In this document: one piece after another, positions 1 through 12,499 of the stretch
Layout: every line of letters starts with the position of its first letter
Numbering within the stretch: position 1 is the first letter of the stretch
DNA from: Beaufortia kweichowensis
Lineage: Eukaryota; Chordata; Actinopteri; Cypriniformes; Gastromyzontidae
DNA: 64,000 nucleotides
Assembly (NCBI GenBank): GCA_019155185.1
Contig: CM032816.1
Span: 806,001-870,000, forward strand
Direction of reading: 5' to 3'
The notes under the pieces: generated by a model
The model's input: only the letters and a program-made list of their open reading frames with translations
Told to the model about the DNA's origin: nothing
The model's database searches: none
Position numbers and translations under genes: made by a program

Positions 1-3000
1 CAGAAAATATATGTAACCTGTTACCCAGAGTGTTGTTTCTAAGCGTTTTTCTGCTTTATCTCTTTCAGATGTGCCTAAAAGACCTTTAAACTTCTATATT
101 TTAGTTTCCATCCAGATACAACTACACACTTCAATGAAATCAACTTTGTCATTTATCAGTATCCTTATAATCATAAGGAAACATGTTTTCGTTACATTTC
201 TATGTGAGTCATGTTAATGTTTTCAGAAAGATATGTATCCTGTGACCCAGAGTGATGTTTCTAAAACGTTTTTTGCTTTCATCTCTTTCAAATATTGCCC
301 AAAAGAGACCTTAAACTGCTTCAAAACACGTTTTCTGACTGCATCACTGCTATCTTCTAGATTTCGAGCACATATTGTACCATCTTTAGATGGATACAAA
401 ATGCTTCTTCACATGCTATCATTTTTAGTTTCATTCAGATACAACTACACATTTTCGTTGAAATAAACTTGTCACTTCTCAGTATCCTGTTATAATCGCA
501 AGGAAACATGTTTTCGTTACATTTCTAATGCTTGTTAATGTTTTCAGAAGGATGGCGTATCCTGTGACCCAGAGTGATATTTCACAGCGTTTTCTGCTTT
601 ATCTCTTTCAAATGTGCTTCAAAGGCCTTAAACGGCCTATATTTTAGTTTTCATTATCAGATACAACTACACAGTTTTCATTGAAATCAGCTTTGTCACT
701 TATCAGTATCCTTATAATCGCAAAGGAAACATGTTTTCATTACATTCTCTGTGGAGTCTGTTAATGTTTTCAGAAAGATATGTATCCTGTGACTAGGTGA
801 GTGATGTTTCCTGGTGCTTTCTGTTTATCCTCTTTCAGATGTGCCTAAATGCGCTATATTTTAGTTTCATCCAGATAAAACTGCACAGTTTCATTTAAAA
901 TCGCTTTGTCATCGCCTAGCCATAAGTATCCTTATAATCGCATAGGAAACATCATTTTCGATTACATTTCTATGCTTCCAGTTAATGTTTTCAGAATGAT
1001 ATAGTATCCTGTGACCCAGAGTGAGTGTTTCTGGCGTTTTCTGCTTTATCTCTCTTTCAGATGTGCCCTAAAAGGAGCTGCGTGAACCGCTTGCAAAACA
1101 CGTTTTCTGACTGCATCATTAATGTTCTCTAATTTCAAACATATTGCTATCTTTAAGATACCAAATGATGCCTAAACTATATTTTTGTTTTATTTAGATA
1201 CAACTACTACAGTTTCATTGAAATAAACTTGTCACCTCTCAATATCCTAATAACCTAAATGGAAACATGTTTACGTTACATTTCTATGCTTCCTGTTAAT
1301 GTTTTTCAGAAATATGTAACCTTGTTACCCAGAGTGTTGTTTCTAACAGCGTTTTCTGCTTTATCCACCAGATTTCTGATGTGCCTAAAAGACCTTAATC
1401 AGCTATATTTTAGTTTCGATTTCAGATACAAACTACAGCAGTTTCATTGAGAATCTCCCTGTCACTTCTCAGTATCATTATAATTATAGCGAAACATGTT
1501 TTTCTCGTTACATTTCTATGCTTCTATTAATGTTTTCAGAAAGATATGTCATATTTATTATTAAGAGTGATGTTTCTAGCGTTTTTCTGCTTTATCTCTT
1601 TCAGATGTGCCTACAAGAGACTCTTAAACCGCTATGTATTTTAGTTTCATTCAGATACAACTACACAGTTTCATTGAAATGCAAACTTGTCACTTCTCAG
1701 TTATCATTATAATCGCAAGGAAAACATGTTTTCGTTACATTTCTGTGAGTCTGTTAATGTCTTTTCAGAAAGATATGTATCCTGTGACCCAGGAGTCAAT
1801 CATTTCTGGCGTTTTCTGCTTTATCTCTTTCAGATGTGCCTAAATCGCTATATTTTTAGTTTCATCCAGATAAACTGCACAATTTCATTGAAATGGCGCT
1901 TTAAGTCAGAAGCTTTTGTCATGAAGTATCGCCTATAATGCATAAAGGAAACATGTTTTCGTTACATTCAATGCTTCCAGTTAATGTTTCCAGAATGATA
2001 TCTATCCTGTGACCCTGAACTGATGTTTCTGGCGTTTTCTGCTTTATCTCTTTTTCAGATTGTGCCTAAAAGACCTTAATAAGCAATATTTTAGTTTCCA
2101 TCCAGATAAAGGCCTACAAAGTTTCATTTGAAATCGCTTGTCGCCTTACTCGGTTAGCATTATACATGATGCTGAGGAAACATGTTTTCGTTACATTTCT
2201 ATACTTCTGTTAATGTTTTCAGAAGAATATGTATTCTGTGACCCAGAGTGATGTTTCTAAGTGTTTCTGCTTTTATCTCTCTTCAGATGTTACTTTCAAA
2301 GACCAATAAACGCTATATTTTAGTTTCATTCAGATACAACTACACAGTTTCATTTGGAAATCAATTGTCACTTCTATCAGTATCCTTATAATCGCAAGAA
2401 ACATGTTTTCAAGTATATGTCTGTAGAGTCTATTAATGTTTTCAGAAAGATATGTATCCAGAGTGATGTTTCTTGGCGTTTTTCCTGCTATCTCTTTCAG
2501 ATGTGCCTAAATACAGCTATATTTTAGTTTCATCCAGATAAAACTGCTGCAGTTTAATTAGAAACGCTTTGTCGTTTATCAGTATCATTATAATCGCAGC
2601 TGAAACATGTTTTCGTTACATTTCTATCGCTTCATTGTTAATGTTTCTTCCAGGAAAGATATGTATCCTGTGACCCAGAGTGATGTTTCTTGCGTTTTCT
2701 GCTTTATCTCTCTTCAGATGTGCCTAAAAGACCTTAATGCTATATTATTATTTTCAATCGGAAGATAACTACACACTTCATTGAAATCAACTTGTCATTT
2801 ATCAGGTATCCTTTAAAATCGCAAGGAAACATGTTTTACGTTACATTCTCTGGTGGATTCTGTTAATGTTTTCAGAAAGATATGTATCCTGTGACTCCAG
2901 GAGTGATGTTTCTTTGGCGTTTTCTGGCTTTATCTCTCTTTCAGATGTAACTACAAAGGCCTTTTAAACTGCTATGCAAACACGTTTTCTGACTGCATCA

Positions 3001-4317
3001 TTACTGTTCTCTCTCTAATTTCAACGCATATTGCTAGCTTTAGATGCAAATGATGCCTAAACTGCTATATTTTTGTTTTATTTAGATACAACTACACAAG
3101 TTTCATTGAAATGCGCCTTGCTCACCTCTCAGTATCCTAATAATCGCAAGGAAACATGCTTTACGTTATATACATACTTCTATGGCTTCTATTAATGTTT
3201 TCTGAAAGATATGTATCCTGTGACTCCATAGTGATGTTTCTCGGCGTTTTCTGCTTTATCTCACCAGATGCCTGCCTAAAAGACCTTAAACTGTTTTCAA
3301 AACATGTTTTCTGAATGCATCATTATAACATTCTATCTAATTTCAAACATATTGCCATCTTTATAGATGCAAAATGCTTTCACATGCTATATTTTAGATT
3401 TCATTCAGATACAACTACACATTTTCATTTGGAAATCAGCTTTGTCATTTCTCAGTATCATTATAATCGCAAGGAAACATGTTTTTCGTTACATTTCTGT
3501 GAGTCTGTTAATGCTTTTCAGAAAGATATGTATCCTGTGACCCAGAGTGATGTTTCTGGCGTTTTTCTGCGCTTTATCTCTCTTCCAGATGTGCCCAAAA
3601 GACCTTAAACTTCGCTTCTGCAAAGGCACGTTTTCTGACTTGCATCTACTGTTCTCTCGAATTTCAAACATATTGCCATCTTTAGATGCAAAATGCTTTC
3701 ACATGCTATATTTTAGTTTCATTCAGATACGTCAACCACAAAGTTTCATTGAAATCTCCTGTCACTTCTCAGTATCCTTATAATCATAAAGAAACATGTT
3801 TTCGTTACATTTCTATGTACTTCAGTTAATGTTTTTCGGAGATGATATCTTATCTGTACACCCTGAACTGATGTTTCTGGCGTTTTCTGCTTTATCTCTT
3901 TTCAGATGTGCCTAAAGAGACCTTTAATAATATATATTTTAGTTTTTTCATCTGTGATACAACTACACACATCATTGAAATCAACTTGTCATTTATCAGT
4001 ATCTTTTATAATCGCGAAGGAAACATGTTTCTCTTTGGTATTTCTGTGGAATCTGTTAATGTTTTCTGTGAAAGATATATCCTGTGACCAGAGAATGATG
4101 TTTCTGGGAGTTCTCTCGCTTTATCTTTCTTTCAGATGCGTATAAAAGGCCTTTTAAACTGCTTGCAAAACACGTTTTCTGACTGCATCATTAATGTTCT
4201 ATCTAATTTCAAAAGATATTGCCATCTTTAGATGCAAATGCTTTCTACATGCTATATTTTAGATTCATTCAGATACAACTACACAGTTTCCATTGAAATC
4301 TCCTGTCACTTCTCAGT
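1..4317. repeat. Satellite array with short (~225 bp) and long (~320 bp) monomers
   Basis: A block containing tttctgctttatctctttca and a following tattttagtttcattcagat recurs about every 215-235 bp, or every 312-327 bp in longer monomers. Anchor positions are near 30, 252, 571, 803, 1023, 1335, 1569, 1800, 2022, 2251, 2466, 2683, 2905, 3232, 3549, 3872 and 4098. Long monomers carry an extra segment of about 95 bp starting aaacacgttttctgactgca (near 325, 1090, 2970, 3297, 3625 and 4166). Copies differ by many one- or two-base indels. Open frames here are accidental. The array runs off the left edge and into an assembly gap. Confidence 0.9.
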
Positions 4318-4417
4318 NNNNNNNNNNNNNNNNNNNNNNNNNNNNNNNNNNNNNNNNNNNNNNNNNNNNNNNNNNNNNNNNNNNNNNNNNNNNNNNNNNN
4401 NNNNNNNNNNNNNNNNN
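4318..4417. other. Assembly gap (100 Ns)
   Basis: There are exactly 100 consecutive Ns, the usual placeholder for a gap of unknown length. The gap falls at the right edge of the satellite array, so the true array length is not known. Confidence 0.99.
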
Positions 4418-4538
4418 AACCCTAATCAAACACTCCTGAACCAGCTAATCAAGCTCTTACTAGGCAGACTAGAAACTTTGAGGCATGTTGGAGCTAAACT
4501 CTGCAGGACATCGGCCCTCCAGGACCGACCCTGATTTA
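4418..4538. repeat. Dispersed repeat, copy 1
   Basis: The segment with ttggagctaaactctgcagg followed by ggccctccaggaccga recurs in inverse orientation at 54756-54862. That makes it a dispersed repeat in this genome. It resembles a very common cyprinid repeat, but I cannot name the family from sequence alone. Confidence 0.6.
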
Positions 4539-5118
4539 GAACAAAAGGGTCTTACCACAAGAATCAATGCACCCCAGTGTTGAATGGACACATCCAGATG
4601 TCATCATTTGGGATGGTCATCTAAAGACATTTAAAGCACTTTATGTATTTTTCTTATAAATGATCAATGGGTCAGCTGATTGTCAGGATCATGGACCTGT
4701 TTTGTCCTGTTTTGCCTCTGTTTCTGTTTTCCCATATTTGGTCATGTTCCTGTCCTTGTTTAGTTTGATTATTATTCTGTCCACCTGTATAGGGTTTCTG
4801 GTTGCTATTTACATATTATACTAAAATATACTTTGCATTACCAATACAAAGGCAATGAGTAATGCATTTCTATTTATATTCCAAAGAGCTCTGTTATTAT
4901 CCCTCTTGTGGAAAAATGAATATGGAACGGTTCAGCAACAAGAACGCCCAGTGTGATGGTGTAAAGTGCTCATTGAATTTAATATTACCACTTATGTGTG
5001 TGTGCATAGGGTTTTGTGTAGGATAATTAAGAAAGTATGGAGAAAAGTTACATGAAAGGAGGCAATGCTTCCATCGTGTTATGATTAGCCTAAACCACAT
5101 AAACAAATTGATCTAAAA
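4539..5118. other. Intergenic, nothing recognised
   Basis: AT-rich DNA. I see no coding frame with recognisable motifs, no RNA gene and no clear repeat structure. Confidence 0.5.
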
Positions 5119-5418
5119 CAGTGGTTCTCAAACTAGGGGGCCCCACAATGGATTCATGGGGGCCATGTTTTTGTGGCATTTTATGAAATATAGAAATTTA
5201 GCATAAATTTTGTGCAATAACACATCAGAAAAATTAGGCCACCAAAAGAACTGGTGTTTCAGCATTGTATAATTGAATATGTTTTTAGTTTAATTAAAAT
5301 TGTAAGATTGTATGTTTACGATTCTAAGTCTTTATTTTGGGGTGGGGCGGATGGTGGGCACAAAGGGGTGCACCCCACATAAGGGGGGCCTTACAACATA
5401 AGGGTTTGAGAACCACTG
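5119..5418. mobile_element. hAT-type MITE
   Basis: The 300-bp element starts cagtggttctcaaac and ends with its exact inverse complement gtttgagaaccactg, giving a perfect 15-bp terminal inverted repeat. It is flanked by atctaaaa (5111-5118) and gtctaaaa (5419-5426), an 8-bp target duplication with one mismatch, as expected for hAT transposons. There is no internal coding capacity, so it must have been moved in trans. Confidence 0.85.
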
Positions 5419-5761
5419 GTCTAAAAGAATCAAGCTGATGTAAATGCATAGACTAATTTAAAAAGTAAGAACAGTATTAGCCTAAATGGTCAAGCTAAAG
5501 ACAAAAATAACACTTGCCGGCAATTCCTCCGGTACTTCTGATGGAAATCTTCTCTATTCTCTTCCGTACATCAAGAAGAAGGGACTGTATTTAGTAGTTG
5601 TTTGGATTTCTGAACGCGAACGAAAACAAACTGCATCAAGAAAAACATCCCAATCATCCCGATGTTCGTTGACCAGTTTTCTGAGGGCCCTAAAATGGAT
5701 TGTAAAAAAAAAATCACTAATTGTATAACACATGACATAAGCTTTTAAAATATTTAAACAC
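5419..5761. other. Intergenic, nothing recognised
   Basis: No convincing feature is visible. An 80-codon open frame at 5486-5728 has no recognisable motif and is probably chance. Confidence 0.45.
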
Positions 5762-5936
5762 TATGGGGCGGTTTTGCAGAAAGGGTTGTGATTAGGTCAG
5801 GAATAGGCCATTGTTAAATAATTAAATTCAAGTAGTTTTTTACAAACATGTCTTACAAAAACAATGGGTCTCCTTCACTAAGCGTGGAATGTGCATATGA
5901 ATGAGTTTTTACAAAAAAATCTTTGAATTGGCTCTA
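5762..5936. repeat. Remnant of a dispersed non-autonomous DNA element
   Basis: The stretch beginning ggggcggttttgcagaaagg and including attaggtcaggaataggcc resembles one end of a family whose other end (cctaatcctggcttag...gaaaccgggcc) is seen at 60195-60245. Only fragments are present here, and the assignment rests on recall of common cyprinid repeats. Confidence 0.4.
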
Positions 5937-6165
5937 TCATTCTCTCTCCTCTCCACCTGTAGCTGGTGTGTGGTGAGCGCACTGGTGTCGTTGTACTGTG
6001 GCTGCCATCGCATCATCCAAGTGGATGCTGCACACTGGTGGTGTATGAGGAGAGATCCCCCATTCGGGGTGATTGTAAAGCAATTTGGGTGTACAGCAAT
6101 ACACAATGAAAGCGCTATATAAATGCCTCATTCATTCATTCATTTATTCATTCAAATCTTGATTC
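5937..6165 (+). repeat. 3' tail of a LINE2/SINE-type retroelement
   Basis: A segment containing gtgattgtaaagcaatttgg and aaagcgctatataaatg ends in short attc repeats (6129-6160). This is the typical 3' end of fish L2-like LINEs and SINEs that borrow their tail. No coding part is retained, consistent with severe 5' truncation. Confidence 0.6.
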
Positions 6166-6491
6166 AACAAACATTTTGTACTAAAATTTATTCTAAATGT
6201 ACGAAAAATAGAAGAACTGTAACATGGGAGTCATGCAAGAATGAGTTTAAGATCAAATTGACGTGATATGCGCATTACACGCTTTGTGAATTCGTGTAAC
6301 GCTTCATAAAACCTTCTCCTGTTCATACACGTATGAAATAATCCACGCAATTATAAGTGAATGGGACCCATTACTTGTGTAAGTCTGATGTACTTAAAGT
6401 AACTTACAAGTAACTTACTTCAGACTTACAAGATGTCAGTGCAAGTTCTTTTTAGTTAAGACAGGTCAAACTTGCATATTAGTATGGGTCT

Positions 6492-6739
6492 ACATTTAAG
6501 CCTTAAGTTAATTTTTATGTTGCCTTGACAAAGCATTGCCTGAACTTAAAGTCACAATATGAATGTTTTTGCTGCTAGAGGTTGCTGAAAGCCGTGGAAG
6601 TGAAACGACGCTGCTGGAGTGATTGCTAATGAAGGACGTGCGTGATACACAACATGTAACGGCAAGGCTTTAATACTTCTTTAAAGTTAAGGCAAGGCTT
6701 TGTCAAGGCAACATCAAAATTAACTTAAGGCTTAAATGT
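6492..6739. mobile_element. Palindromic MITE (about 50-bp inverted repeats)
   Basis: The left arm (6492-6541) begins acatttaagccttaagttaa. The right arm (6690-6739) is its inverse complement with about two mismatches in 50 bp. The centre of roughly 150 bp is unique and non-coding. The two outer edges do not give a clear target duplication, so the superfamily is unassigned. Confidence 0.75.
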
Positions 6740-7101
6740 TCTACAGCTAATTTTTAACAGCGAGGGCCATGATATAAATTAGACTATGAATAAACAACTC
6801 TGCTCATAGTAAGTGTTTAGCTCCACATCCAATCAAACATACCTGATCCAGCTCATCAATTTCCTTTCTCTACTACAGAGTTGCATGCAATCCACCAATA
6901 CCTTACCTTTTTATGTTGTCATTTGTTTATTCATCTAACCCATTCGTTTGGGGATGGTAGGCAGCCGTCACGCTCCTTTTTATGCATAGCAGAACAAAAA
7001 GGCAGCTGTTTATCTGAGAAGAAAGAATATAAGAATTTTGCATTTAATCATGTGGGTAGGTCACTTATATGCAAATAGAATTAGGCATTATAATAGTTGT
7101 T
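6740..7101. other. Intergenic, nothing recognised
   Basis: No gene or repeat structure is seen between the palindromic element and the next hAT-like element. Confidence 0.45.
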
Positions 7102-7281
7102 CAGGGTTCGACATTAACGCTTGTCCGGGACAAGTGGATTTTGTGAAGAGACAAGTGAAAGAAAATTTTATTTGCCTGACCAGACAAGTAACCTGATTAA
7201 AACATCAAAAACAAACAATAACTAGCAGCACCGAAATTTTGGTAAGAATGATTCTAATTTTATTACTTTCAGTGTAAACGG

Positions 7282-7311
7282 TCATTCATTCATTCATTCA
7301 TTCATTCATAT
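7282..7311. repeat. (ATTC)n microsatellite
   Basis: Consecutive cattcattcattcatt units, about seven repeats, with no other feature. Confidence 0.9.
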
Positions 7312-7615
7312 CTGACTCACGGAAAATCAAAACTAACAGGCGCAACAGCACACACAAAGAAACAAACATGAACAAACCTACCGCGTAGAAAAAAAAAGAT
7401 AAATATTGTATATAACAGGGGTCACTAACTGATGGACCCCGTCCAAATTCGACTGCGTGAGATGCGCCCATCCGGACAAAGCATTTTGACACAATTAAAT
7501 AAATAAATGGCAAACGCTATTTAACGCTTATTATAAGATCCAATTTATATCAGGCACATAAAGTCAGCTCAGTAGCTTATTTGGGTCCTACATCGACACA
7601 GGTTTCGAAAAGGTG

Positions 7616-8206
7616 CAGTGTTGCCAACTTAGCTGACTTTTGTCGCTAGATTTAGCGACTTTTCAGACCTCTTTAGCGACTTTTTTTAAAAGCCTAGCTT
7701 AATAAATCTAGCTTAATTTTGGACAAACCTTTAGCAACTTTCCAAATGCCGCCAGTACTGTCCTCTTGCGAGCTGAAATGCGAGGGTTGCTTTCGGTACA
7801 GCAGTTACACCTCTACCTGTGTCTGCTCTGATCAGTGAGGGCTGGCTCCAGCTGAGAGGAGCAGCACATTCCAGCGACCGCACGGCATCTGACATAGACG
7901 TGAATGAGCTGCGCAGGTGCAAACGGTGTTGCCACGGACCAATCACTTACCTGCTTCTCCTTTGTTTGAGATAAAACTGTTTAATTTTACCGTTTCTTCT
8001 TCATTAATTGATAACAGTTTTATACTGGACATTATGTGCGCACGGATTAGAGGAAACAGTTATAAAGTACAACCATTATGCAGAATGCAAACACGACGTC
8101 ACTACGTCATTAATATGCAAATTTACGCATGACGTCACTTAGCGACATTCAGCGACTTTTCGGGCAGAATTTAGCTACTTTCCATTGAAAATAGTTGGCA
8201 ACACTG
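7616..8206. mobile_element. Nested hAT MITE with subterminal ttagcgac repeats
   Basis: The termini cagtgttgccaact and agttggcaacactg form a perfect 14-bp inverted repeat 591 bp apart. Multiple copies of ttagcgacttt or close variants lie just inside both ends, the arrangement expected for transposase-binding subterminal repeats. No transposase coding sequence is present. Both flanks contain ggtg, but a clean 8-bp duplication cannot be established. Confidence 0.8.
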
Positions 8207-8288
8207 GTGCGGTGCCAGAACAGTCACAGACAGACGTGCAGTGAAGAGAGCGGCGCACACCGATAGAACTTTCAATGACTGAAAAACA

Positions 8289-8349
8289 ATGGCATTCTCA
8301 AAAATTAGGAAAGTTGACGCTGAAGAGAGTGTTCAACATTACATTTAGT
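8289..8349 (+). pseudogene. Start of a hAT-type transposase, truncated by deletion
   Basis: An ATG at 8289 opens a frame reading MAFSKIRKVDAE that stops within 20 codons. The peptide resembles, from memory, the N-terminus of hAT proteins of the GTF2IRD2/ZBED-like group, which begin with a short lysine-rich leader before a zinc finger. The rest of a protein that is normally several hundred residues long is missing. Its position inside the 7102-9922 element fits an internal-deletion derivative. The family assignment is tentative. Confidence 0.35.
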
Positions 8350-9380
8350 AAAGTACAGACAATACATGAGAATGAAGATAAAATGTGATATGAGATCTGA
8401 TTTAACTGAACCAGAGAGGTTTGTGTTCATTGATTGTGATTGTTAATCTCAGTTTAGGTTTTCCTTTTAAATTGTTAATGTTGAAATGAATGCATGTTGT
8501 GCAGATTTAGAGATGCATTTTGCACCGTTCCCTTCATATTTTTGTCAGACATTGTTACTGGATAAATTGAGATATTTTGTACCAAAGCAACTGAAAGGAC
8601 ATACAGTAACAGAACAGCATTAAAATGAGATTGATTTGAGAAGGATTATTTATGGTTATACATATGAAGAGACATTATTCAATATATATGATAACATTAT
8701 ATTTTGTTCAATAAAAAGCCGTCAATTTATGTTTTTTACGTGCAGTACATAATTGTCCGGACCTCGGCTGGTGAGGAGAGTTCATTTACTGGACCTCAAG
8801 CAATTTTAGTTGAAGACCCTGGTATATAACATATGATATAAGTAAGCAACATCACATGACCAATCCAGCACGATTGCAAATGTGACATTGATTTTATACA
8901 GCAGTAGTTTAATAAACAAGTAGTTAATATTAACTGACTTACATTTAGACACATTATTGACCGTTTTTCCTAACGAAAATAGTTCCAAGCAAAGCCACAG
9001 CAGAACAGTCGCGAATCTCCGAGCAACACACAGCGGTGCTTCATTACTGAATGATTCAGCATTTTTTAACGAATCGGGTCTTCGAGTGATTCAGTGAGCC
9101 ATTCCGCCACCTACTGGTGGTTTTGGTTTCATATTTAAAAGTATCATTGCCTTTTTCCAACATTTCAGATTTATATGTTAAAAAAGTAAAACCTTAATCT
9201 TATAACATTATTTTTGCATTTGCAATTATACTGTGTAAATCCATTTATGGAACCTCTTCATTAAACAGTCTGAGTAAATGCATCTAAATGGCACTTTCGA
9301 TGCAGCTTCAGTGTTTCCTCTGCAGTGGAGTTTGTTGATACTGATTTAATTTGAATGGTAACAACCATACAGAGTCTAAA

Positions 9381-9578
9381 GCTGACGATACACGGGGCAA
9401 CTTTTTGAGCAATTTTATCGGGCAACGTTTTTTGAGCAATGTTGCTTGGGCACTTTCCCATTGATAATGGGTAACAAATTTCCATCTGGATAATTTAGAT
9501 CAGATGTGGGCCCCGTATCTCACCTAGCTGCCCATTGACGGCAACATTGCTCAAAAAGTTGCCCAGTGTATCATCAGC
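9381..9578. mobile_element. Palindromic MITE (33-bp inverted repeats)
   Basis: The left arm starts gctgacgatacacggggcaa. The right arm is its inverse complement over 33 bp with two mismatches. The 198-bp element is non-coding and could fold into a long hairpin. No clear target duplication is visible, so the superfamily is unassigned. Confidence 0.75.
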
Positions 9579-9922
9579 ATAATTATTCTAACTGAATGTA
9601 TTGATGAAATTTAAGAATTTGAAGTAAATTATGACACGTAGGCCTACATTTAGGAACATTTAGGACATTTAGAAAAATATTGCCCCTCAAAGTTAAAATG
9701 TGTCCTAGAAATCAATTTAAGGCAAATATCACAAATATGCAGATTAAAGTAAGACCTCACAGAGCAGTGATGACACTATTGCTTCAGAATGGAATACATT
9801 AACAGCAAACAAAAAAAAGTATTTTTTTGCCCCGGACAAGTAACTTTTTTACTCGGACAAGTGAATGAATGATTTACTTGTCCGAAGGACAAGCACATGT
9901 CAAGGCTTAATGTCAAGCCCTG

Positions 9923-10379
9923 TTGTTATATATTGATTCACCTGTTATATATTAATTCTTTGGAATTAAAGAAAAGTGAAAAAAGGTTTTTGACTTAAAC
10001 ATAAGTAATACTTTGTGTCGGAGCCTGTGGGTGAGTGGACAGCTCATCCATCCCGCTACTCCTCTCCTCCAAAATCACTTCCTGTCTCTCTACACTTTCC
10101 TGTCGAAAAATGATGAAGGCAAAAAAAATTAAAAAATTGTCTGTCTATTTGGAATTAAATATAAGCTACATATTAGCTAAGTATTTCCCTTTTAAAGAAA
10201 ACAAATGCAGTCAAAGGCTGCTGGACCTCTGTCTGAAAGGCTCTTTTGATCAACTATATTACAACTTTTTGGACCAGAGTAGAAACATAGTGAAAAAAAA
10301 AAAAAAGCTGGCTTTTGACTTCAACAGTATAGCTGCCTTTTAATACAGTACAATGAAAATCAATAAAAAGAAACAAGGT
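9923..10379. repeat. Unassigned stretch with a SINE-like tail
   Basis: Around 10060-10125 the run cacttcctgtctctctacac, tttcctgtc and a-rich sequence resembles the 3' tail of a common fish SINE. I cannot see a tRNA-derived head. The frame at 10035-10343 has no recognisable domain and includes a poly-lysine run caused by an A-tract. Confidence 0.35.
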
Positions 10380-10650
10380 CCAGATCTCTGGATCAAACTG
10401 CCGACTTCAGGCGCTTCTTTGGAGGAAACAGAGTTTCGCTGCTAGGTGCCTCTGCCATTGTTAATTCAGTGTGCGTGCGTAATAGCCTCCGCGTCTCTGA
10501 TAAACTCGGAACTTTAAACTGCCGCACCACTGGCATAACAGTTCCGTTCCGTGCAACAGAAACACGGTGTTGCGGAGCCTTTACGATTAATTAACCATGA
10601 CAATTTAAAGCGCGGTTAATAGTGAAATCTGTTAATCGTTGCATCCCTAG
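10380..10650 (-). mobile_element. hAT element 5' end, truncated
   Basis: On the minus strand the segment begins at 10650 with tagggatgcaacgatt, a terminus common to many vertebrate hAT transposons. About 190 bp inside it lies a start codon opening MAEAPSSETLFPPKKRL (10460 downward), which ends after about 22 codons. This looks like the 5' end and first codons of a ZBED-like hAT transposase, truncated. It abuts the gypsy remnant at 10652. The other terminus is not found. Confidence 0.4.
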
Positions 10651-10651
10651 T

Positions 10652-11262
10652 TGGCCACTGGTTCCGGACCAGCGAGAGGGTCTGGAACACCGCCCATGTT
10701 CATCTCCAGGCGGCAGTGCGCAGACAGAAGTCACAAGCCGACCAGCGCAGAGCCCCAACTCCCACATTTCAACCTGGCCAGCTGGTGTGGCTATCCACCA
10801 GGGACATTCGTCTGCGCCTGCCATCCAAAAAACTTCATCGGTCCTTTTCCCATTTAAAGACAGATCAATGCAGTGACTTACCGGCTGCAACTTCCCTCAT
10901 CATACCGCCTGGCACCTTCCTTCCATGTGTCTTTATTAAAACCCTTTGTTAACCCTGTCTTGTCTTCCCCACAGAACTGGAGATGCTGAGGGCTCACCAC
11001 CATCCACCCTCTGCCTCCTCCTCCACCGCCTGTGGATGCTGATGGCGATATCTACCGGTCCGTAAGATTATGCAGTCTCTGCCGGGCTGGCCGGGCGCCT
11101 CCAGTACCTCGTGGACTGGGAGGGATACGCCCTGAGGAGAGATGCTGGACTCCTCGGTCGGATATCCTTGACCCATCTCTGCTGGAGGAATTTCACCGTC
11201 TGCATCCCGATCAGCCTGCACCCAGGCCACGAGGACGCCTCGCCAGCTCGTCGGATTCAAGC
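10652..11262 (+). pseudogene. Ty3/gypsy integrase C-terminus and chromodomain remnant
   Basis: Translated pieces match, with frameshifts, the C-terminal integrase region of the better-preserved gypsy copies here. The segment PGQLVWLSTRDIRLRLP near 10780-10830 is almost identical to the copy at 47160-47220. Further on, YLVDWEGY near 11110-11130 belongs to a chromodomain-like module and DILDPSLLEEFH lies near 11163-11200. Gag, protease, reverse transcriptase and the catalytic integrase core are missing. The frames are broken at least twice. The left end coincides with the point where the other gypsy copies are rearranged. Confidence 0.8.
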
Positions 11263-11285
11263 AGGAGCAGACCGTGGGGGGGTAC
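11263..11285 (+). promoter_or_regulatory. Polypurine tract of gypsy remnant
   Basis: A purine-rich stretch with a run of seven Gs (gtgggggggta) lies immediately before the LTR start. This is where plus-strand DNA synthesis is primed in LTR elements. Confidence 0.6.
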
Positions 11286-11830
11286 TGTCACGAATATCAG
11301 CACTTCGTCCTCAGCATTGGGTTCTTCTGTTCCTGTCACTCGTTCTTTGTCACCAGACTTCTAAACTACATGTCCCATAATCCATTGCATCGCACCCGCC
11401 ATCAGTTTGTGATTGTATGCACCTGTGTCTGTTAATTTGTTTGGTTATTTAAACTCTGTCTTTTGGTTCAGTCTTTGTCTGGGATTAATGTTGTGTGTAC
11501 GTGTAACGTTAGTCTTTACCCCTGTATTCTCTGTATTGGAAAGTTTACCTGTTGGAATATCTCTGATGTTTGTCTCGCCAGTGAGTTACCTGTTTGGATT
11601 TATTGCCTGCATCGCTGTTGGTCAGCTGCTGGAACCCGTTTGGATTTGTATTCTCTGTATTTGTACCTGATTTTGCCTGTTGGATATGCTAGTATCTTGA
11701 TGCTGGGATTTCATTCTGTTTGATTATTGTTTGCATGCGCTTGTCCATTTGACAGCGCATTTATTTCATTCAGTAAACCTGCTTGTTTGAATTCAACTAT
11801 CTGACTCTGACTCTTGTATAATCCATAACA
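11286..11830 (+). repeat. LTR of the gypsy remnant
   Basis: The LTR begins tgtcacgaatatcag after the polypurine tract and ends near ccataaca, so it has TG...CA borders. It includes the ggttatttaaactctgtctt segment that aligns loosely with the promoter region of the LTRs at 43054 and 49827. It is about 545 bp long against 420-466 bp in those copies, so it belongs to a different subfamily. Confidence 0.65.
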
Positions 11831-12499
11831 ATATATATCACTTATTAATGATTAAATACATAATAAATAGTAGTTATTATGATTGATGTGGTTTGGAATT
11901 GGTAAAATGTGTTTGGAGACAAAAATGTGACCAGAATATCAACTTGCCTAATAATTCTGCACACACTGTAGTACATCAGAATTGGAGGACAATATGCATT
12001 GAATTATGACCCTCTGAATTGTAATCAAATTGAGGTGAATGACTAACTCCTCAAATTGACAGCATATGAATATGACAACTCTCAGGAGTTTTCCAGTGAC
12101 AGTTGATTCCAAAAACAGTTTTAAAAGAGCCCTATCAGTGGATATAAAAATCTAGAGGATGAAAGAGGAGTAAAAAGATCTGTAAGGTAAGATGGGGCTT
12201 GATCATCATAAGAACAAACAAGATAGTTTTAAACTGGATCCTAAAATGGACCAGCTAATGAAGTGATACTAAAATTGGTGTAACATTATCATATTTTCTG
12301 CCCTGGTCAACAGCCTTGCAACTGTATTTTGTACAATCTGGAGGCATGCAGTGGGAAACTAAGAAAGACTCAAATACAAAGACTATCTAAGATAATCTAA
12401 GCAATATGTAATAAAAGCATGAATAACCTTCTCCAAGTATTAAAAAGACAAAAATGAATGGCATATTAATTAATGGCATAAGAATATATAATTAATTAC
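11831..12499. other. Intergenic, nothing recognised
   Basis: AT-rich DNA with no coding motif or evident repeat. Confidence 0.45.

Larger units (their letters stand above)
7102..9922. mobile_element. Non-autonomous hAT-like element (about 2.8 kb) with nested insertions
   Basis: The left end reads cagggttcgacattaacg. The right end, on the opposite strand, reads cagggcttgacattaagc. Motifs of the type ggacaagt recur just inside both ends. Such CAGGG-type termini with subterminal repeats are typical of hAT elements. No full transposase is present, only a short remnant at 8289-8349. An 8-bp target duplication is not clear; the two flanks share only gttgtt. Other elements (7616-8206 and 9381-9578) lie inside it. 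Confidence 0.65.
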